Source: Alphaproteobacteria bacterium (lineage in GTDB: Bacteria; Pseudomonadota; Alphaproteobacteria; Rhizobiales; Xanthobacteraceae). From it: a DNA stretch of 8,794 nucleotides. The translations under genes and the position numbers were made by a program. Below are positions 6,176-8,794 of the stretch, piece by piece. The first letter of the stretch is position 1. The number at the start of each line of letters is the position of its first letter. The notes under the pieces are model-generated. The model saw only the letters and a list, made by a program, of their open reading frames with translations, searched no databases and was not told the DNA's origin. The stretch is taken from assembly GCA_005884745.1 (NCBI GenBank), contig VAZU01000135.1, positions 1-8,794 of the forward strand, written 5' to 3'.

Positions 6176-7063
6176 ATGCAGATCGGGATCGCAGGGCTCG
6201 GCCGCATGGGCGCGGCAATCGCGGGGCGGCTCATCGAGGCCGGCCATACGCTCAGCGTCTGGAACCGATCGCCGGAAAAGGCCGGGCCGCTCGAGGCAGC
6301 CGGTGCCGCGCTCGCCCGCTCGCCCGGGGAGCTTGCGGCAAAGGTCGGGACCGTCATCACCATCCTGACCGACGCCGCGGCGATCGAGACGGTGTACGAC
6401 GGCCCTTCGGGTCTCCTCTCCGGCAAGGTGGCCGGCAAGCTCTTCATCGAGATGAGCACCGTCCGGCCTCAGACCGAGATCGACCTCGCCGGCAGGGTCC
6501 GTGCCAAGGGCGCCGGCTTCGTGGAATGCCCGGTCGGCGGCACGGTCGGGCCCGCTCGCCAGGGCAAGCTCATCGGGCTCATGGGAGCCGAGGAGGACGA
6601 TGCCGCACGCGCCAGGCCGATCCTCGCGCAGCTGTGCCGCCGGCTCGAGCACGTCGGACCGGTCGGCAACGGCGCCCTGATGAAGCTCGCCATCAACCTG
6701 CCGCTGCTGGTCTATTGGCAGGCGCTCGGGGAGGCTCTGGCACTCTCCCGCAGCGTAGGCCTCGATCCGAGCCGGCTGATGGACCTGTTCGCGGACACAT
6801 CGGGCGGCACCAACGTCATCAAGATGCGCGGGCCGGCGGTCGCGACCATGCTCGAGGGCGGCGATCCGGGACCGGTCGGGTTCCCGATCGACGGCGGGCT
6901 CAAGGACCTGCGCACGATGCGTGCAGAGGGCAAGGCGCGCGGCCTCGAGCTGCCGCTGGTCGAGCGGACGCTTGCCTGCTTCGAGCAGGCTAGCCGCGAC
7001 CGCTGGGGCGGCCGCGATGCGGCGAGCATGCCGGTCTACTGGACGGAGAAGGCCGCCAGGTAG
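6176..7063 (+). CDS. NAD(P)-dependent beta-hydroxyacid dehydrogenase (3-hydroxyisobutyrate dehydrogenase family)
   Basis: This 295-residue protein, the normal family length, would oxidise a 3-hydroxy acid or reduce the matching semialdehyde or keto acid in the cytoplasm. The N-terminal Rossmann domain shows IGIAGLGRMGAAIAGRLIEA (3-22) with GxGxxG at 7-12 and VWNRSPEK (28-35); Arg after Asn at the end of the second strand suggests a preference for NADP(H). TILTDAAAIETVYDG (62-76) and MSTVRP (93-98) are also typical. The substrate motif is ECPVGGTVGPARQGKL (117-132), with Gly where many members have Ser (PVSGG). The catalytic lysine is K170 in NGALMKLAINL, with N174, and K243 lies in GGLKDL. 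The C-terminal half is the all-helical domain. I chose ATG 6176 because GGAGG at 6164-6168 stands 7 bases before it; a TTG immediately upstream is less likely. Which hydroxy acid is used is not visible; tartronate semialdehyde or succinic semialdehyde reductases are alternatives. Confidence 0.9.
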   Translation: MQIGIAGLGRMGAAIAGRLIEAGHTLSVWNRSPEKAGPLEAAGAALARSPGELAAKVGTVITILTDAAAIETVYDGPSGLLSGKVAGKLFIEMSTVRPQTEIDLAGRVRAKGAGFVECPVGGTVGPARQGKLIGLMGAEEDDAARARPILAQLCRRLEHVGPVGNGALMKLAINLPLLVYWQALGEALALSRSVGLDPSRLMDLFADTSGGTNVIKMRGPAVATMLEGGDPGPVGFPIDGGLKDLRTMRAEGKARGLELPLVERTLACFEQASRDRWGGRDAASMPVYWTEKAAR

Positions 7064-7076
7064 CCTTCTTGGCGAT

Positions 7077-7097
7077 GCGTACATTCCCCGTGTACGC
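7077..7097. promoter_or_regulatory. Perfect inverted repeat after the dehydrogenase gene (possible operator or 3' hairpin)
   Basis: GCGTACA-N7-TGTACGC is a perfect 7-bp-arm inverted repeat beginning 13 bp after the dehydrogenase stop codon. There is no T-run after it, so a standard intrinsic terminator is unlikely. The arm and spacer length suit either a dimeric repressor site or a weak mRNA 3' stem-loop. Confidence 0.35.
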
Positions 7098-7192
7098 TTG
7101 GCGGACTGCGCGGGCCCCGCCATTCGGGAGGGTGGTCTCGGCTCTCGCGCGGAACCCGCCACGCGCGGCTCACTTTCCGCGGCGGCTCGATC

Positions 7193-7229
7193 CCGTGGGG
7201 CTTCGTCCCGCGGAGAAAAACGATTTCTC
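7193..7229 (+). promoter_or_regulatory. Two adjacent hairpins in the leader of the M24 gene
   Basis: CCGTGGG (7193-7199) pairs with CCCGCGG (7207-7213) with one G-T wobble, and GAGAAA (7213-7218) pairs perfectly with TTTCTC (7224-7229). They share base 7213, so full pairing of both at once is not possible. They sit about 50-85 bp upstream of the M24 ATG in a 214-bp intergenic gap that otherwise shows no gene. No recognisable riboswitch class or T-rich terminator tail follows, so the role is unknown. Confidence 0.25.
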
Positions 7230-7277
7230 GCTCGCCGCATCACCCTGTTCGAGCACTGACATATTCCGGAGAACATC

Positions 7278-8543
7278 ATGGCAAATGCCGGGATCGTAGG
7301 ATTGGACTGGCAGCAGCGCATCAATTGGGACCGGTTGCGCAAATATCGCCTCGAGCGGGCGCGGGAACGCATGAAGGCGAACGGACTCGGCGCGCTGCTG
7401 CTCATGTACGACGAGAACGTCCGTTACGTGACCGGCACGCTCACCCCGGGCTGGAACCGGTTGAAGCCCGGGCTGCGCTACGCGCTGCTGTGCGGCGACG
7501 GCGCGCCGGTGCTGTTCGAGCAGGGCGACATCGGTTTTCAGATCCAGCGGCATTCGCCGTGGATCCCGCCCGAGAACGTGCGCTGGTCCTATGCCTGGAT
7601 CAAAGGCGCCGCGGGCCCGGCCTCGACCCAGCAGGTGCGGAAATTCACCAATGCCATCCAGGAGGAAATGCGTCGCTACGGCGTCGCCGGCCAGAAGCTC
7701 GGCGTCGATTTCATCGACATCAACATGCTGCAGATTTTCCAGGACGCCAACATCCATTGGACCGACGGCATGACGCCGATGATGGAAGCGCGCGCGGTGA
7801 AGAACGAGGACGAGCAGGAGGCGATGCGCGTCGTCGGCGCCATCGGCGATGCCGCGCACTGGGAGACCATGAAATTCCTGCGGCCGGGCCTGACCGAGAA
7901 CCAGGTGACGGCCCACATCATGGAGTTTCTGTATCGGATCCCCGGGATGGAGGATGTCGAGGACGTGATCGTCTCTTCCGGCCCGAACACCTGGCCGAAC
8001 TGGCGCAATTTCTCCGATCGCATCATCAAGCCCGGCGACATCGTGTTCATGGATCTCGCGGCGCTGACCTGGAACGGCTACAAGTCGTGCTATTACCGGA
8101 CTTATTGTGTCGGCAAGGAGCCGACCCAGGAGCAGAAGGACGTTTACGCGACCGCGCTCGAATGGCTCTACGATTCCATCGATGCGGTGCGAGCCGGCAC
8201 CACCACGCGCGAGATCGCGTCGAAATGGCCCTCGGCCCAGGAAGCATGGGGTTATGCGGAAGAGGACCAGGCCGCCGCCAATCTGTGGGGTCATGGCCTG
8301 GGGCTTGCGCAATACGATCAGCCGGTGATCTCCCGCATCTGGTCGCTCGACCATCCGGTCGAGATCAAAGCCGGCATGGTGTTCGCGCTCGAGACTCAGC
8401 ATGGCCATCGCTTCCGCTGGGGCGTGCGGATCGAGGAGATGCTGATCGTGCATCCGGACCAGGTCGAGATCATCTCCAATTTCCCGGTCAAGCAGATCAC
8501 GGTGGTCGATCCGATCCCCGGTTACGGTGATCACGTGCGATGA
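7278..8543 (+). CDS. M24-family 'pita-bread' protein (aminopeptidase P/creatinase-like), atypical metal site
   Basis: The 421-residue protein has the M24B layout: an N-terminal creatinase-like domain at about 15-165 (RLRKYRLERARERMKANGLG, LLLMYDENVRYVTG, LLCGDGAPVLFEQ) and a C-terminal pita-bread catalytic domain at about 170-400. Expected metal ligands appear as D259 (VFMDLA), H339 (GHGLGL), E372 (FALETQ) and E386 (GVRIEE). The second Asp of the usual S-D-x-x-R-T motif is Cys (C271 in KSCYYRTY), with one extra residue in the spacing, and the substrate-site His-Glu after G-H-G-x-G-L is Tyr-Asp (346-347). Relatives include Xaa-Pro aminopeptidase, prolidase, creatinase (which needs no metal), ectoine hydrolase DoeA and the DMSP lyase DddP. 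The motif FMDLA lacks the D-x-D I recall for DddP. Start ATG 7278 has GGAG six bases upstream. No signal peptide. It lies downstream of the dehydrogenase on the same strand after a 214-bp gap, so it may have its own promoter. Confidence 0.85.
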   Translation: MANAGIVGLDWQQRINWDRLRKYRLERARERMKANGLGALLLMYDENVRYVTGTLTPGWNRLKPGLRYALLCGDGAPVLFEQGDIGFQIQRHSPWIPPENVRWSYAWIKGAAGPASTQQVRKFTNAIQEEMRRYGVAGQKLGVDFIDINMLQIFQDANIHWTDGMTPMMEARAVKNEDEQEAMRVVGAIGDAAHWETMKFLRPGLTENQVTAHIMEFLYRIPGMEDVEDVIVSSGPNTWPNWRNFSDRIIKPGDIVFMDLAALTWNGYKSCYYRTYCVGKEPTQEQKDVYATALEWLYDSIDAVRAGTTTREIASKWPSAQEAWGYAEEDQAAANLWGHGLGLAQYDQPVISRIWSLDHPVEIKAGMVFALETQHGHRFRWGVRIEEMLIVHPDQVEIISNFPVKQITVVDPIPGYGDHVR

Positions 8544-8560
8544 CGAGTGATGCACAATCT

Positions 8561-8670
8561 CCGTCGTCCCCGCGAAAGCGGGGACCCATGGCCACAGGTC
8601 ATGCGAAATCGACACGCTAGTGGTCATGGATCCCGGCTCGCGGCCGCTATGCGGCCTTGGCCGGGACGAC
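8561..8670 (-). repeat. 110-bp palindromic intergenic repeat, copy 2 (inverted relative to copy 1)
   Basis: This is the reverse-complement copy of the element at 2797-2906, ungapped with about 11 differences. The right-hand hairpin of the element, here CCCCGC-GAAA-GCGGGG, begins about 20 bp after the M24 stop codon, and GGCCGC-N3-GCGGCC-type pairing (CGGCCGCTATGCGGCC) is near the other end. It fills most of the 155-bp gap between the M24 gene and the dikinase-like gene. The hairpins could stabilise or end the M24 transcript, but there is no T-run. Confidence 0.9.
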
Positions 8671-8698
8671 GGGCGAACGAGCAATCGGCGATCTCGCA

Positions 8699-8794
8699 AT
8701 GAAAACAGCACAGCAGTTGCTCATCCCTCTCATGTCCGAGCAGGCAACCGATCCCGAGCTGGTCGGGCCCAAGGCGGCCAATCTCGCCCGGCTG
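8699..8794 (+). CDS. Probable PEP synthase/pyruvate phosphate dikinase-like protein, N-terminal 32 residues (runs off the right edge)
   Basis: Only 32 codons are inside the window. The end of the visible part, ELVGPKAANLARL, matches the N-terminal 'VGGKAANLARL' motif that opens the ATP-grasp domain of PEP synthases, pyruvate phosphate dikinases and rifampicin phosphotransferase-type enzymes; Pro replaces the second Gly. Such enzymes transfer phosphate from ATP to pyruvate or a related acceptor through a phosphohistidine. The ATG at 8699 has only a weak purine stretch upstream; a second ATG at 8732 is an alternative but would leave a very short lead before the motif. The repeat copy 2 ends 28 bp upstream, so its promoter would have to lie within or just beside the repeat, or it is read through from the M24 gene. 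The assignment rests on one short motif. Confidence 0.6.
   Translation, partial: MKTAQQLLIPLMSEQATDPELVGPKAANLARL

Noticed and set aside
6137..7405. Minus-strand frame antisense to the dehydrogenase
   Set aside because: It is a shadow of a gene with intact Rossmann and catalytic lysine motifs; it also spans the intergenic gap and the M24 start.
7278..8543. DMSP lyase DddP as the identity of the M24 protein
   Set aside because: The D-x-D pair I associate with the DddP iron site is missing (here FMDLA), and the second-site acid is Cys, so the specific name is not supported.
8561..8670. Intrinsic terminator for the M24 gene
   Set aside because: The hairpins are strong, but there is no T-rich tail, and the sequence is a dispersed repeat found also inside the transporter operon.
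2797..8670. Repeat pair as the ends of a transposon
   Set aside because: No transposase, no target-site duplication visible, and the element is a known kind of dispersed intergenic palindrome, so a mobile-element call is not supported.
7170..8711. Long minus-strand frame antisense to the M24 gene, running through repeat copy 2
   Set aside because: It carries the repeat-derived VPAFAGTT-type string and has no family similarity; the plus-strand M24 gene with a good ribosome binding site explains the region.

Overview
The window is GC-rich with densely packed genes and looks like the chromosome of an alphaproteobacterium of the Bradyrhizobium/Rhodopseudomonas type. The main clues are two copies of a 110-bp palindromic intergenic repeat whose translation gives the 'VPAKAGTHD' string common in Bradyrhizobium genomes, a branched-chain-amino-acid-type (Liv) ABC transporter of rhizobial style, and strong third-position GC that opens long antisense frames everywhere. 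The taxon is inferred; no rRNA or other marker gene is present.

Layout. Bases 1-4162, minus strand: a Liv-type ABC importer operon, transcribed livK, livH, livM, livG, livF; livF runs off the left edge. The membrane and ATPase genes are chained by 4-8 bp overlaps. livH is broken: its two halves lie in different frames, and about one transmembrane helix of sequence is missing between them, so the importer may be inactive. Bases 4296-6101, minus strand: a CocE/S15-type alpha/beta hydrolase upstream of livK in the same direction. Bases 6102-6175: a 74-bp divergent promoter region. Bases 6176-7063, plus strand: a beta-hydroxyacid (3-hydroxyisobutyrate) dehydrogenase family enzyme. Bases 7278-8543, plus strand: an M24 'pita-bread' family protein (aminopeptidase P/creatinase fold) with unusual active-site residues. 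Bases 8699 to the right edge, plus strand: the start of a probable PEP synthase/pyruvate phosphate dikinase-like ATP-grasp protein.

How it may work together. The set resembles a small uptake-and-breakdown locus: a periplasmic binding protein and importer bring in an amino-acid-, amide- or acid-like substrate, the CocE/S15 and M24 proteins would cleave or modify acyl or amide bonds, and the dehydrogenase and dikinase-like enzyme would feed products into central metabolism. The substrate cannot be read from the sequence. No mobile element, CRISPR array, tRNA or rRNA was seen. The points most worth checking are the split livH, the substituted catalytic positions in the M24 and S15 proteins, and the inverted pair of 110-bp repeats that brackets about 5.7 kb.
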